Notes: generated from the sequence alone by a model not told the origin. A stretch of 34,326 nt of DNA from Gammaproteobacteria bacterium (GCA_028819775.1 JAPPKV010000173.1:1-34326); one strand, 5' to 3'. Shown: positions 25,101 through 33,080, counted from the stretch's first letter. Program-made: numbers and translations.

Positions 25101-28100
25101 TAGTCGTTCCAACTGACGAACCAGACTTGTGGCTAGGCGTGCCTTGTCTTGACGTTGGGGCACAGGACCGCTACGCGACTCAGGAACCCGGGGAACCAAC
25201 GTGGGCGGGGCGTCTCTATCGGGACTCCGAGATCCGCCGGATCGTCTCGGCCGAACACACCGCGTTGGTGCCCCGCGAAGAACGCGACCGACTGCAGGAG
25301 CGTTTCGCGGCATCGGACGCCAAGCCCTGGGAGCCGAACCTGTTGTCCGCCACGCCGACCCTGGAACTCGGCGTCGACATCGGGGACCTGTCCACAGTGG
25401 TGATGTGCTCCGTGCCTCCCGCGCCCGTGAACTACGTCCAGCGAACCGGTCGAGCCGGCCGGCGCGACGGCAATTCCCTGACGATGACCGTCGCCACGGG
25501 CCAGCCGCACGACCTCTACTACTACGCGGATCCCCAGGAAATGCTTGGCAGCCGAGTCGATCCGCCCGGCATCTTCCTGAATGCGCCTGCCGTACTGGAG
25601 CGACAGCTAACCGCATTCTGTCTGGACTGCTGGGTGGCGAGCGGTGTCGACGAGAACGCCGTGCCGCCGAGAATACGCCCGGTGCTGGACAACGTTGAGA
25701 AGGGAAACTCGGAGGGTTTCCCATATCCGTTGTTCGACTACATCGCCGAACACGGTGAGGGTATTCTGGCGCGGTTCCTCGCCGCGTTCGAGCCGCGTTC
25801 CGACGTGGAAGACGGCTTGGACGAGTCGTCACGCGACTACCTGGCCGGGTTCCTGCATGGTGCGGGCTCAGAGGGCTCGCTGCGCCTGCGCATCTTGACA
25901 CGCCTAAGCGAAGTGGCGGCAGATCGGCGGTCACTCCGTAACGAAGTTGAGGCACTCGGTCGCCATATCAGGGCGCTTCGACGAGGCCCGACCGACGAGG
26001 CAAGCATTGACCGCCTCGGGCAGCTAACGAAGGAACGCGTGGCGTTGCAGCGTCTGCTCCGCGACATCAACGCACGCGAGACCTTCGGCTTTCTCACCGA
26101 CGAAGGTCTGCTTCCCAACTACGCCTTCCCCGAGCAGGGCGTGACGCTGAACTCGGTGATCTTCCGGCGCCGTCAGAACGATGAAGGCGAGACCGAAGAC
26201 GATGCGGTTGCCTACGACTACGTTCGCCCCGCCGTTGCTGCCCTCGGCGAGTTCGCCCCGGAAAACGAGTTCTACGCGGGCGGGCGGCGGGTCACGATTC
26301 AACGTATAGACACGCGCGTTTCGCCCATTGAGCGCTGGCGGCTGTGCCGGTCATGTGCCCATTGCGAGAACATCGATGCGGGCGACCACCACAGTGCATG
26401 TCCGGCCTGCGGCGACGACATGTGGGGCGATGCGGGCCAAGTCCGGGAGATGTTGAGGCTGCGGTTGGTCTACGCCGCCACGCCTGATCGGTCTAGCCGG
26501 ATCATGGATGAACGCGATGATCGCGAGCCGCTCTTCTACACGCGTCAACTGGTGGCAAGCTTCGACCCGGCAACCGTCACCCGTGCGTTCGCGTTGGAGA
26601 ATCCCGACCGACCGTTCGGATTCGAGTACGTTCCTTCGGCCACGTTCCGCGAGATCAATTTCGGGCGTATCGACGAGCAGTCGTCGGCCACGACTTTCGC
26701 CGGCGAGACCATGCCTCGCAAGGGTTTCTCGATTTGTCGCCGGTGTGGGGGCGTCCAACAACAGGATGGGACAGTGCAGCACACGTCCATTTGCAGCGCT
26801 GGCGGCGACGAGGACATCGTCGATTGCCTGTACCTGTACCGGGAGTTCAAGTCCGAAGCCGTGCGGATGCTCATCCCGCCGCCAAGCTCAATGGATGTCG
26901 AGCGGCATCTCAGTTCGTTCATCGCCGCGCTGGAGCTGGGGTTGCGAAAGCAGTTCGCCGGTGCCGTAGACCATCTGCGCGTGATGACCTGCAAGTTCCC
27001 TGCATCGGAGTCCGGTGCGGATCTGACGTTCCTGATGCTCTACGACACGGTGCCCGGAGGGACCGGGTACGTGAAGCAGATGATGAACAACCCCGGGAAC
27101 GTCCTGAACATCTTTCGGCTGGCCCAGAAGGCGATACGCGATTGCGAATGCAATGCCGCCCCCGACAAGGACGGCTGCTATCGGTGCGTGTACGCCTACC
27201 GGCGCAGTTTCGAAATGGCCAGCACGTCGCGCAATACGGCGCTCGCCACGCTGAACATGATTCTCGAACAGGCTGAGGACCTAAAGGAGGTCGATGGCCT
27301 GCGCTCCGTGAAGGTGAATCCGTTCCTCGAGAGCGAGTTGGAGGCCCGATTCATCGAGGCTCTCGGCCGGATCAACGTCGACGGCAAACCGGTGCGCGTT
27401 CGCGAAGACATCGTGGGCGGGAAGCCGGGCTTTGTCCTGACCACCACGCATCTCACGTACTACATGGAGGCACAGCCGGAGTTTGGCGAATCCGCGGGCG
27501 TTGCCATTGCCAGCCGACCAGACTTCGTGATTCGTCCGGCACGGGAGTCGCCGGGTGAGCCTCCGATTGCTGTGTTCATGGACGGTTTCGAGTACCACCG
27601 CGACAAGACAGACGAGGACTCGGCCAAGCGTATGGCACTGGTACGCGCCGGATACTTGGTTTGGTCGCTGACGTGGCATGACCTGGAGGTCGCGCTTGGC
27701 AGGGGCGATGGTGCGAGCGACTTGCTCGGCGAGGCGTTCGCCCCGATGGGGAACTTGCAGAAGTTGCTTGATAGGCGTTGGGGCACAGAGCTCACTCGGT
27801 CGCGATTGGGCGAGCCGTCCCTGAAGCTGCTGGTTCGCTACCTGCAGAATCCAGACTTGCAGGTGTGGAAACAAGCGGTTTTCACGGAGCTTCTCCGGCT
27901 GTTCGACAGTGGCAAAATGACTAGCACTGAGTTGCGTACCTCTTTCTTCGAAGCTTCAAGGCAGCTACCCCTGGCGCTCCAGGAGGCGCTGGCTGAAATG
28001 CCAGAGGGTTGTGCGTTCGCTGGGCGCGGCGAGTGGCGTGGTACGCAGCCGGACTTCGTACAGCTCTATCTGGCGTTGCCACTCGCGGCAGTCCAGTCGC

Positions 28101-28600
28101 AGGAGCCAAACGAACTGACGATTGCGATGCACCTCGACGACTCGCTGCAGTCCCAACACGCGGAATACCGCCACGAGTGGAACGGCGTCTTGCGGCTCTA
28201 CAACCTGCTGCAGTTCCTGCCCAATGCATGGTGGACGACTGCGCTGGGCGTGAAACGAGATGTCTATCCGGAATTCGCTCCGATGGAGCCCGGACCAGGA
28301 GTGTCGATCTCGACCGAGTGGACCGACGCGATTTCCCTCGCGGCAGCGGAGTTGCACCCGGCGTTGTACGAACTGGCCGGTCAGGGGATTTCGCCGCCGG
28401 AGGTCGGCTTTGAGCTCGCCAATTCGACTGGGCAAGTGATTGCCGAGGCGGAACTGGCGTGGGAGGCTAGGCTCGTGGCTGTACTGTTGGGCGATCAGGA
28501 TCGAATCTCATTCGATGAGGCCGGATGGCACACGGTTGAAGCACGCGACCCGGAGTTGGCGTTACGTCTGCGCGAATTGCTGACGAAGGCTGAGCCATGA
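22157..28600 (+). CDS. Giant DEAD/DEAH-like helicase with DUF1998 (DruE/DrmAB-like)
   Basis: Superfamily 2 helicase of 2147 residues. Motifs in order: Q-type YRHQRAAFD near 75, Walker A TGTGSGKT (95-102), motif II DELH (226-229), TSATIGG near 261, zinc-binding Cys pairs (CRECHATAWGC; CGGCGYLAAPDAGTCPSCG; CPYCG) around residues 520-640, then lobe 2 with SATPTLELGVDIGDL near 1061 and motif VI YVQRTGRAGRRDG near 1094. More Cys pairs follow (CRSCAHC, CPACGDD). DUF1998 is marked by LMLYDTVPGGTGYVKQM near 1627 and Cys-x-Cys plus GCYRCVYAY near 1660. After it, PDFVIRP and FMDGFEYH (about 1787-1808) with GYLVWSLTWHDL suggest a nuclease-like fold. Size and layout match Druantia DruE, or DrmA and DrmB of DISARM fused together. 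Probably loads on or unwinds phage DNA. Its stop overlaps the next gene (ATGA). Confidence 0.9.
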   Translation: MIPSTVSTEVSTALADFLATGFAPSNHVLGAVMDEFLATGDNLTKGPHLSIDLPFQLAPEGGEPFPTIPLGFVPYRHQRAAFDRIPLGQSTVVATGTGSGKTECFLYPILDHCHAQAGNPGVKAILIYPMNALASDQSRRIAEIIHRTPSLQGKVVAGLYVGETDASVRERMAADHLIENREVLRERPPDILLTNYKMLDLLLTRPVDAPLWRYNVPGTLRYLVVDELHTFDGAQGTDLACLIRRLRTRLQVDDALICVGTSATIGGQEDEHRILRYATNVFRQPFTPGSVVGEIRQGIDEFLSDAIISAHLAPSPDLAERVDPARYGSLEDYVTAQHAVFFGRPLDRQFESEEWRVELGERLREHASFVNLLRVLDGSTPTPVVAVLDRLQRSLPLSGTRDSMNLLNALCALISLARERLVTGSGTSVQPFLNVKLHLWVRELRRMVCSVLEDPGRTNGTVNEGAEGNAGPAVTTNVQQVRDPEGAGPHPLLPREGAPRRLRYSDDLGADVDDIHLPLVQCRECHATAWGCVKHAAEICVSQDLRVFYNRFFLRDIDVNYLFPLGPGEEPPHNADGAEYKICGGCGYLAAPDAGTCPSCGQGRMARVFLPNAVVSRRRDGQTRRELSRDCPYCGAREALIILGARASSLLSTALAQLFASRHNDDHKVIAFSDNVQDAAHRGSFFAARTWRNSIRAAVAQVIAENDGISLARLPDEVVSWWGDVNLNPGAFDDERFISEFIAPDRLWLRDFESLREHGELPVDSNLLSLVQRRVRWDSLAELTFGSAVGRTLERTQTAAVGFDRTAFEQACDTAVVRLRESFGELRDLDDIHVRSLVLGILRRMKDRGAVESPMFDRYLREGGNPFVLRANIALQDFGPRSALPIFPAPERDGDGVEAIVGRRRRSWYQAWAEKVLTPVNVLAATQNAGDVLRVTMDVLVAAGLVRTLPTRRTKVWALDPERLYVTTDTAVVRSENSQRALVVPTDEPDLWLGVPCLDVGAQDRYATQEPGEPTWAGRLYRDSEIRRIVSAEHTALVPREERDRLQERFAASDAKPWEPNLLSATPTLELGVDIGDLSTVVMCSVPPAPVNYVQRTGRAGRRDGNSLTMTVATGQPHDLYYYADPQEMLGSRVDPPGIFLNAPAVLERQLTAFCLDCWVASGVDENAVPPRIRPVLDNVEKGNSEGFPYPLFDYIAEHGEGILARFLAAFEPRSDVEDGLDESSRDYLAGFLHGAGSEGSLRLRILTRLSEVAADRRSLRNEVEALGRHIRALRRGPTDEASIDRLGQLTKERVALQRLLRDINARETFGFLTDEGLLPNYAFPEQGVTLNSVIFRRRQNDEGETEDDAVAYDYVRPAVAALGEFAPENEFYAGGRRVTIQRIDTRVSPIERWRLCRSCAHCENIDAGDHHSACPACGDDMWGDAGQVREMLRLRLVYAATPDRSSRIMDERDDREPLFYTRQLVASFDPATVTRAFALENPDRPFGFEYVPSATFREINFGRIDEQSSATTFAGETMPRKGFSICRRCGGVQQQDGTVQHTSICSAGGDEDIVDCLYLYREFKSEAVRMLIPPPSSMDVERHLSSFIAALELGLRKQFAGAVDHLRVMTCKFPASESGADLTFLMLYDTVPGGTGYVKQMMNNPGNVLNIFRLAQKAIRDCECNAAPDKDGCYRCVYAYRRSFEMASTSRNTALATLNMILEQAEDLKEVDGLRSVKVNPFLESELEARFIEALGRINVDGKPVRVREDIVGGKPGFVLTTTHLTYYMEAQPEFGESAGVAIASRPDFVIRPARESPGEPPIAVFMDGFEYHRDKTDEDSAKRMALVRAGYLVWSLTWHDLEVALGRGDGASDLLGEAFAPMGNLQKLLDRRWGTELTRSRLGEPSLKLLVRYLQNPDLQVWKQAVFTELLRLFDSGKMTSTELRTSFFEASRQLPLALQEALAEMPEGCAFAGRGEWRGTQPDFVQLYLALPLAAVQSQEPNELTIAMHLDDSLQSQHAEYRHEWNGVLRLYNLLQFLPNAWWTTALGVKRDVYPEFAPMEPGPGVSISTEWTDAISLAAAELHPALYELAGQGISPPEVGFELANSTGQVIAEAELAWEARLVAVLLGDQDRISFDEAGWHTVEARDPELALRLRELLTKAEP

Positions 28601-30720
28601 CGGCACCGAAGATGGCTATGTCGGCGGATTTCCTAGCCGCCTTCGCCAAGCTGCCCTCGCAGCAGCAACGTGCGGTGCGAACCATGATTTCGCGGTTCGA
28701 CCAGGACTCCCGGGGCACAGGTCTGAACTACGAGCGCATCGCAAACGCCAAGGACGCCAACATGCGCTCGCTGCGGATCGATGGCAACTACCGTGCGATC
28801 GTGCTGAAACCCGAGAAAGGCGACATCCACATGCTGTTGTGGGCGGACAAACATGATGACGCCTACGATTGGGCCACGCGCCACGTGTGCACCATCAACG
28901 AGGAGACCGGTGCGTTGCAGGTCTATCAGCCCCGGCTTGTCGCGGACCAATCTGTTGATGACGACGCGACCGGGAGCTTAGAGCAAGAACAGCAAGGCGA
29001 TTCGGGTGACTCGGTCTTCGGCGATCTCAAGCTTCGCGAATTGGTGCGCCTCGGTGTACCTGCGGAGATGGTTGGCGAGGTTCTCGACATCAGTACGGAG
29101 GATGCCCTCGAGGACCTTGCACCGCGCCTGCCCGGCGAAGCCTACGACTCCCTATTTCTCTACATGGCGGGCGACTCCTACGAGGACATCGTCCTTGAGC
29201 GCGAGGCACCCCAGAAGGCCGTGGATACCGCAGACTTCGAGGCCGCGCTTGGCCGCGACGACTCCCGCGCTCGGTTCGTCGTCATCGAGGACGACCTAGA
29301 ACTCGAAGAGATGTTCAACGCGCCGCTAGAACGCTGGCGTGTCTTCCTTCACCCCTCACAACGGCGGCTCGTGGAGCGTCACTGGAACGGGCCCGTGCGC
29401 GTGCTGGGGGGTGCCGGAACGGGAAAGACAGTCGTTGCCATGCACCGCGCTCGTTGGCTGGCCAAGGCGCTGGAACCCGGCCAACGCATCCTCTTCACCA
29501 CGTTCACCCGGAACCTCGCCGCCGACATCCGGAACAACCTGCGGGCGATCTGTTCGCCCGAAGAGATGGAGCGAGTCGAAGTCACGAACCTCGATCAGTG
29601 GGTACACGGCTTCTTGCGCGGCAAACGTTACCGTTTCCGGTTGTCGTTCGGTCGAGACCGTGAAGCATGGCGCGAGGCCTTAACGGAGAGACCAAGTGAC
29701 GCAACGTTCTCCAATGCCTTCTACAGCGACGAGTGGGAACAGGTCATCCAAGCCAACGGCATCACCACCCGGGAGGAGTATCTGCGCGTTCGTCGAACGG
29801 GTCGTGGCACAAGACTGAACCGGGCCACGCGAGTCGCCATATGGGGCGTGTTCGAGGAATACCGGGCCCAGCTTGCGGAACGCGGGATCATGGAGGTCGC
29901 AGATTGCTACCGCGCCGCAACAGCATTGGTGGAGGACGACCGCACCGGGGCGAACTTCGCAGCGGTGATCGTTGATGAAGCCCAAGACATGATCGCACCA
30001 GCTTGGCGGCTGCTTCGGGCCATCGCACCGGAGGGGCGAAACGATCTATTCATCGTCGGCGATGCCCACCAGCGCATCTACTCGCGCCATCGCGTCGTCC
30101 TAGGACGCCTGGGCGTCGAGATTCGGGGACGCGCTCGCAAGCTTCGTCTGAACTACCGCACAACCGAGGAAACGCGGCGTTGGGCCGCGAACTTGCTGGG
30201 GGGGCGTTCAATCGACGATCTGGATGGCGGTTCCGACGACAATACCCGGATCCGATCCGCCGCCAACGGGCCGGAACCGCGGCTGGAGCACTTCGCCGAT
30301 CGGGAAGGACAAACCACCTGGATCATTCGTTATCTCACGGATTTGGAGGACCGCGACGAGCCACTACGCGGGGTGTGCGTTGTTGCGCGTACCCGAGAGG
30401 AACGCGATGCGATTGCGGAGGAGTTGGAAGACGCCGAACTACAAGTGGAGGTGTTGGAAGCCGACTCGCCTGATGAGACCTCGGTGGGTGCCCGTCTTGC
30501 GACCATGCACCGCGTCAAGGGTCTGGAGTTCGATCACATGGTCATTGCCAGCGTGAACAAGGGCATCGTGCCTCTTCCCGCCGCCGCATATGCAGTGGAC
30601 TGGTCCGAACGCGTAGCTGCGGAGACCGCGGAACGTGCTTTGTTGTATGTGGCTGCTACGCGTGCGAAGAAGGAGTTGGCTGTAATGAGCTTCGGCGAAC
30701 CGAGCCCGTTCATCAACTAG
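28597..30720 (+). CDS. UvrD/Rep-type helicase with RelE-like N-terminal domain
   Basis: Superfamily 1 helicase of 707 residues. Residues 1-95 look like a RelE/ParE-fold domain: SADFLAAFAKLPSQQQRAV, then MRSLRIDGNYRAIVLKPE and LLWADKHDDAYDWATRH, as in RelE-type toxins, here probably a nucleic-acid- or ribosome-binding appendage. The helicase has Walker A GGAGTGKT near 268, motif II VDEAQDM near 458, motif IV-like LNYRTTEETRRWA near 519, and the UvrD C-terminal motifs MHRVKGLEFDHMV near 637 and LLYVAATRAKKEL near 679. It has no obvious nuclease domain. Its ATG overlaps the giant helicase stop by four bases, so both proteins are made together. The RelE-like start suggests either a fused toxin kept in check or a domain reused for binding; catalytic residues were not verified. 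Confidence 0.9.
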   Translation: MTAPKMAMSADFLAAFAKLPSQQQRAVRTMISRFDQDSRGTGLNYERIANAKDANMRSLRIDGNYRAIVLKPEKGDIHMLLWADKHDDAYDWATRHVCTINEETGALQVYQPRLVADQSVDDDATGSLEQEQQGDSGDSVFGDLKLRELVRLGVPAEMVGEVLDISTEDALEDLAPRLPGEAYDSLFLYMAGDSYEDIVLEREAPQKAVDTADFEAALGRDDSRARFVVIEDDLELEEMFNAPLERWRVFLHPSQRRLVERHWNGPVRVLGGAGTGKTVVAMHRARWLAKALEPGQRILFTTFTRNLAADIRNNLRAICSPEEMERVEVTNLDQWVHGFLRGKRYRFRLSFGRDREAWREALTERPSDATFSNAFYSDEWEQVIQANGITTREEYLRVRRTGRGTRLNRATRVAIWGVFEEYRAQLAERGIMEVADCYRAATALVEDDRTGANFAAVIVDEAQDMIAPAWRLLRAIAPEGRNDLFIVGDAHQRIYSRHRVVLGRLGVEIRGRARKLRLNYRTTEETRRWAANLLGGRSIDDLDGGSDDNTRIRSAANGPEPRLEHFADREGQTTWIIRYLTDLEDRDEPLRGVCVVARTREERDAIAEELEDAELQVEVLEADSPDETSVGARLATMHRVKGLEFDHMVIASVNKGIVPLPAAAYAVDWSERVAAETAERALLYVAATRAKKELAVMSFGEPSPFIN

Positions 30721-30734
30721 GGACGGCGTTCCCG

Positions 30735-31169
30735 CTATGCGACCATCCGCATAACTTCACGGTGGTCAAACTCCACCCCCTCCACAAGCTGCTTGGCGTC
30801 TGCATACGACTTCTCAATACGTTCCTTGTTCTTTGCAATGAAGGCTTCTGCCACACCCGCCACAAGGGCGATCTCTACAAACTTCACGAGCGGCAAGAAA
30901 TGTTCGTTATCCAAATGTTCCACTATCTTGCGGAACTGATCGAACAAGAAACGAAAGCCCTTCAGCTTGATCCCGACAATGCGATCTTCATAAGGGTGGT
31001 AGAGCACCGTCAGAAAAGGGTCTACCCTATCGGCCCGATATGAGCAATCCTCGCGAAGGTACAGAAGAAAGTCCATCGCATGATAGTACTTGGCAACAGG
31101 CTTGAACTCGCCTGCTACCCTATCCTCGACACCAGCTGTTTCGAGCAGATCTTGCACAAAATCCGTCAC
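30735..31169 (-). CDS. Hypothetical protein, 144 residues
   Basis: Not recognised. A small soluble protein rich in aromatic and charged residues, with a likely helical middle (FRFLFDQFRKIVEHLDNEHF) and a hydrophobic stretch KFVEIALVAGVAEAFIA near residue 97 that is amphipathic rather than clearly transmembrane. The start is GTG 31169, fixed by a perfect AGGAGG five bases upstream. It follows the 168-residue gene by 15 bases on the same strand and converges on the UvrD-type helicase gene with a 14-base gap. The A/T content appears higher than in the helicase genes, hinting at a different origin. Confidence 0.75.
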   Translation of the reverse strand: MTDFVQDLLETAGVEDRVAGEFKPVAKYYHAMDFLLYLREDCSYRADRVDPFLTVLYHPYEDRIVGIKLKGFRFLFDQFRKIVEHLDNEHFLPLVKFVEIALVAGVAEAFIAKNKERIEKSYADAKQLVEGVEFDHREVMRMVA

Positions 31170-31174
31170 GTTCG

Positions 31175-31180
31175 CCTCCT
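31175..31180 (-). promoter_or_regulatory. Strong ribosome binding site for the 144-residue gene
   Basis: On the minus strand AGGAGG is followed by five bases and GTG at 31169. Few genes in this window have such a canonical site, and it decides the GTG start. Confidence 0.7.
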
Positions 31181-31184
31181 CAAG

Positions 31185-31691
31185 TCACCAAATCCGTTCG
31201 GAGTACCGGTCGGCATGATCCTTTGGCAGATCGCCGTCCGCGAGAATCCATTCCCAATAGAGAACGTTACCTGACACGCATCCCTTGGCCTCACCATAGA
31301 ACTCCACATAGACAGCAAAAACGGAATTCGTCGGAGTCGACTCGGGAATGGGATAGCCTCCATGCTTGTGAGGGAACGTGAAGTTGAAACTCGGCTTCTT
31401 GATGTATGCAAATATCTCTTCATCTTCGCGGTCCTCGAAACTCCGCGGGCGTTGAACGCCTCGAAACAAGGCATGAGCATCGATCAGCCCGGTCCCATTA
31501 GGAGTGGCCCCGTGAATGAGGCCCCAATACTCGCCAATCTTGCTGTTGACACGCCCGTCCTCCAAGTTGCGGAGGACCTCGGACGAAACCTCAAGCTGAA
31601 CCTCAGTCTCACAGCGACCCTTCGCCCACACCAAGTTTGGCTTGTCAGGATCGTTGCTGCGTGACATCCGGTCCTCATCGGCACCTACCAT
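31185..31691 (-). CDS. Hypothetical protein, 168 residues
   Basis: Not recognised. It appears to be a mainly beta protein: KGRCETEVQLEVSSEVLRNL, then a Gly/Tyr/Phe-rich middle, FAYIKKPSFNFTFPHKHGG, and a Trp/Tyr-rich C-terminus (NVLYWEWILADGD). No signal peptide. Two starts compete. ATG 31691 is two bases after a stable hairpin that would hide any ribosome site, whereas ATG 31667 (MSRSNDPDK) has GAGGA four bases upstream, so the shorter 160-residue form is likely. It is the first gene of a two-gene unit with the 144-residue gene. Its place at the edge of a defence island suggests cargo or an accessory defence pair, which is inference. Confidence 0.72.
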   Translation of the reverse strand: MVGADEDRMSRSNDPDKPNLVWAKGRCETEVQLEVSSEVLRNLEDGRVNSKIGEYWGLIHGATPNGTGLIDAHALFRGVQRPRSFEDREDEEIFAYIKKPSFNFTFPHKHGGYPIPESTPTNSVFAVYVEFYGEAKGCVSGNVLYWEWILADGDLPKDHADRYSERIW

Positions 31692-31693
31692 AA

Positions 31694-31711
31694 CCGTAGC
31701 TCGTGCTACGG
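31694..31711. terminator. Perfect 7-bp hairpin, possible terminator
   Basis: CCGTAGC and GCTACGG with a TCGT loop form a perfect stem. It lies 62 bases beyond the aldo/keto reductase stop and just before the 168-residue gene on the same strand. It could end reductase transcription; the T tract is weak. Confidence 0.4.
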
Positions 31712-31773
31712 AGAGACTCCTCCTAGTGTACCCAAAGTGCGAACTCGGGTCGAAGTCAGCATTGCGAGCCTAG

Positions 31774-32667
31774 TCAAGCAAACCCGTGCTGCCGGGCGTG
31801 GTACGGACCGTCCATCCGCTGCGTCGTCTTGTATAGCTCGTACCGCCCGTCGCCTGCGCCCAGCTTCACGCTGGCCAGCAATTGTTGCTGGTCGGCCTCC
31901 GGCATGGGTTCGAAGCTGCGCGCCGTCGCGACGTTTTGGCGTAGTTCCTCCATCGACATCATGCCGACCACGATCGTTGAGACGGGTTGACTCAAAGCGT
32001 AACGGATACAGGTATCGGCGCTGATCCCCGCCTGGCCGGTGATGACGCCGCCGCCCAGGGTCTTCATGCCGATCACACCGATGCCGCGCTCCAAACAGAT
32101 GGGAACGATCTCCTGGCCGAAGCTGCGGAACTGGGCGTCCATCATGTTGATCGGCAGCTGTACCGTCTCCCAGTCGAAGGGCTTGTCCAGCATGGCCCGG
32201 TGGATGCGCGGGTCGCGGTGGCCGGTGAAGCCGACGTGGCGGATCTTGCCTGCCTCCTTCGCCTCGATGGCGGCGCGGATGCCGTCCTGTTCGAAGACCC
32301 AGTCCGGGTCGTTGTCGTAGACGATCTCGTGGAACTGCCAAAGATCCAGGTAGTCGGTCTTCAAGCGCTTGAGGCTCTCGTCGATGCAGCGCATGGCGCC
32401 CTCATAGTCGCGGTCGCAGCCCTTGGTCATGAGGAAAACCTTGTCGCGCTTCGAGGGCGACGCCAGCGCCTTGCCCATGACGACCTCGCTGCCACCGTCG
32501 TGGTAGTCCCAGGCGTTGTCGAAGAAGGTCAGTCCCTCGTCGATGGCGGCGTGCATGATCCGGATGGCCTCGGCCTCGTTCTGGGCGGCTGCGGCCCCGA
32601 TGTGCCACCCACCGAGGCAAAGCACAGAGACCTGCTCGCCGGTCCGGCCGAGGGGTCGCATCGGCAT
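31774..32667 (-). CDS. Aldo/keto reductase family protein
   Basis: NAD(P)H-dependent oxidoreductase of 297 residues in this frame; substrate unknown. The catalytic tetrad is visible: Asp50 (FFDNAWDYHDG), Tyr55, Lys82 (FLMTKG) and His113 (LWQFHEI). LGRTGEQVSVLCLGGWHIG at the N-terminus and GVIGMKTLGGG near 200 are family marks, as is the late SQPVSTIVVGMMSMEEL, near the cofactor-binding end. The true gene probably began at ATG 32794 with a Tat signal peptide, since the twin-arginine sequence lies in the next frame just upstream and joins it cleanly if one base is removed from a run of five. As the sequence stands, translation could begin at ATG 32667 and yield a cytoplasmic protein. It is transcribed alone and is probably host core sequence that flanks the island. 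Confidence 0.93.
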   Translation of the reverse strand: MPMRPLGRTGEQVSVLCLGGWHIGAAAAQNEAEAIRIMHAAIDEGLTFFDNAWDYHDGGSEVVMGKALASPSKRDKVFLMTKGCDRDYEGAMRCIDESLKRLKTDYLDLWQFHEIVYDNDPDWVFEQDGIRAAIEAKEAGKIRHVGFTGHRDPRIHRAMLDKPFDWETVQLPINMMDAQFRSFGQEIVPICLERGIGVIGMKTLGGGVITGQAGISADTCIRYALSQPVSTIVVGMMSMEELRQNVATARSFEPMPEADQQQLLASVKLGAGDGRYELYKTTQRMDGPYHARQHGFA

Positions 32668-32794
32668 GCCCGTCTCTTCCGCCCTCGAGGTGCGGGCGAC
32701 AAGCTGTGCGCCCAGGGCCAGCGCCGCCGCTCCCCCTCACCGAGTTGGATACGAACTCTCGCCGCGAAACTTCGCCTTCTTTGTTCGTCGCCAT
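32668..32794 (-). pseudogene. Tat signal peptide of the reductase, out of frame
   Basis: From ATG 32794 the minus strand encodes MATNKEGEVSRREFVSNSV, holding a twin-arginine motif (SRREFV). One base shift at the C run 32732-32736 then gives AALALGAQLVARTSRAEETG, a hydrophobic core with a typical end, running straight into the reductase Met. The extra base in the run separates signal from enzyme. It is either a recent mutation or a homopolymer sequencing error. Confidence 0.7.
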
Positions 32795-32972
32795 AGACCC
32801 CCCAGACTCAGCGTCAACTAGCTCGCCACGGTCTGCATGTTAGACGACGCGTGCGCCGGTCGGCCAATCGTCGCCCGGTACGTTCGAATCGAAACGCCTC
32901 AATGGCTGAACGTGGGAATTCCTCGCTTCTCTCTGTAGGAAATCCGCTATGCCCAGTGGATTCCCCTCTGCG

Positions 32973-33000
32973 ATCCCCGATGATCGCCGACCTCGGGGAT
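32973..33000. promoter_or_regulatory. Perfect 8-bp inverted repeat upstream of the small gene pair
   Basis: ATCCCCGA and TCGGGGAT are separated by 12 bases and lie 80 bases before the HicA-like gene. The position suits an operator for autoregulation of a toxin-antitoxin pair, or a hairpin. The rest of the 32795-33080 gap holds no supported gene. Confidence 0.35.
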
Positions 33001-33080
33001 GCGTTGTCAGGTACCGACGCGCTAGTTGCGCAGATTGACCGACGGGACCTCGCAGTGTGCACCGACAACGTGGTGGTAGG

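Noticed and set aside
3789..30720. Canonical DISARM
   Set aside because: No PLD-family DrmC, DrmA and DrmB parts are one protein, and the genes are not contiguous; only a relationship is claimed.
31987..32796. 269-residue plus-strand frame over the aldo/keto reductase
   Set aside because: Shadow of the reductase, whose catalytic tetrad is intact on the other strand; Val/Asp-rich low-complexity composition.
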